This document shows positions 19,661 through 20,000 of a stretch of DNA of 20,000 nt, one piece after another. A program made the position numbers and the translations under genes. Under the pieces are notes generated by a model, which worked only from the letters and a program-made list of their open reading frames with translations, was not told where the DNA came from and ran no database searches. The stretch comes from Penaeus vannamei (Eukaryota > Arthropoda > Malacostraca > Decapoda > Penaeidae), in contig NC_091574.1 in assembly GCF_042767895.1 (NCBI RefSeq), forward strand, positions 32,629,922 to 32,649,921. The letters run 5' to 3'. How positions within the stretch are numbered: position 1 is the first letter of the stretch; every line of letters begins with the position of its first letter.

Positions 19661-20000
19661 TTTCTCCTTGTTTCTCCCTTTCTCTTACCTCTCCCCATCT
19701 TCTCCCTCTTTCTCTCCTTCTCCCTTTCTCCTACCTTTCCCTTTTCTCCCACTTTCTCCTTCTCTTCTCCCCCTCTTTCACACCTTCTCCTACTTCTCCC
19801 CTTCTTCCCCTCTTTCTCCCCCTTCTCCTTCTTTCTCTCTTTCTTCTTCTTTTTTCCCTTTCTCCTTCTTCTCCCTCGTTCTCCCTTTCTCCTACCTCTC
19901 CCCTTCTTCTCCCTCTTTCTCCCCTTCTCCTACCCCTCCCCTCTTTCTCCTGTTCTCCCTCTTTTCCCTTTCTCCTACCTCTCCCTTCTTCACCCTCTTT
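19661..20000. repeat. CTCC/CTTC pyrimidine repeat, runs off the window
   Basis: TCTCCCTTTCTCCTACCTCTCCC phrases, made of CTCCTACC followed by TTCTCCCTC words, recur near 19719, 19881 and 19964. The left-hand landmark of the preceding minisatellite is missing here. The tract continues past the window end. Confidence 0.75.

Overview
This window looks like non-coding eukaryotic nuclear DNA of extreme simple-repeat content. I find no gene, RNA gene, transposase, CRISPR array or prokaryotic signal that I can support. Very long uninterrupted dinucleotide runs ((CT)n, (GA)n, (CA)n, (TG)n, (AT)n), (AAT)n and (CTGT)n arrays, long polypurine/polypyrimidine tracts and several minisatellites cover most of the 20 kb. 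That density of long dinucleotide arrays fits decapod crustacean genomes, penaeid shrimp in particular, which are known for it. The taxonomic guess is inference from repeat style only; other repeat-rich invertebrates are not excluded.

Layout. 1-283: plain AT-rich DNA. 284-666: decayed ATT/ATC trinucleotide array. 786-2111: polypurine block (GGAA/GGGA, then long (GA)n). 2112-2362: short complex island. 2363-3046: T-rich minisatellite of about 36-40 bp units, about 17 copies. 3047-4020: complex sequence, with a GAAA tract inserted between CpG-rich pieces. 4021-6125: compound CT/CTGT/CA/TG/CTCA arrays separated by two islands of about 200 bp. 6126-6380: C-rich spacer. 6380-7025: purine and A-rich block. 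7026-7275: CpG-rich island. 7276-7969: AT-rich DNA. 7970-8880: GTG/ATG minisatellite family. 9161-9412: (AAT)n. 9413-9760: complex island with several ACGT motifs. 9761-11160: CT arrays, (AT)29, then decayed pyrimidine-rich DNA. 11161-12235: the longest complex stretch. 12236-12735: purine-rich. 12752-16530: a minisatellite of about 3.8 kb with a 24-bp unit (about 155 copies), the dominant structure of the window. 16531-16862: CpG-rich island with promoter-like motifs. 16861-17232: G-rich purine tract. 17233-17390: AT-rich island. 17391-20000: pyrimidine-rich sequence with CT arrays and a degenerate minisatellite of about 65 bp period.

Many long open reading frames exist, but they are products of repeats whose period is a multiple of three or which lack stop codons. 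They encode Ser/Leu, Arg/Glu, Cys/Val, His/Thr, Tyr/His, Met/Val or octapeptide homopolymers, usually open on both strands and in several frames at once. No genes therefore act together here. What can be read is how the repeats evolved: higher-order duplications inside the arrays, hybrid tetranucleotides at dinucleotide junctions, inverted polypurine/polypyrimidine arms, and four or five short CpG-rich or complex islands that are the only plausible places for regulatory sites or exons.
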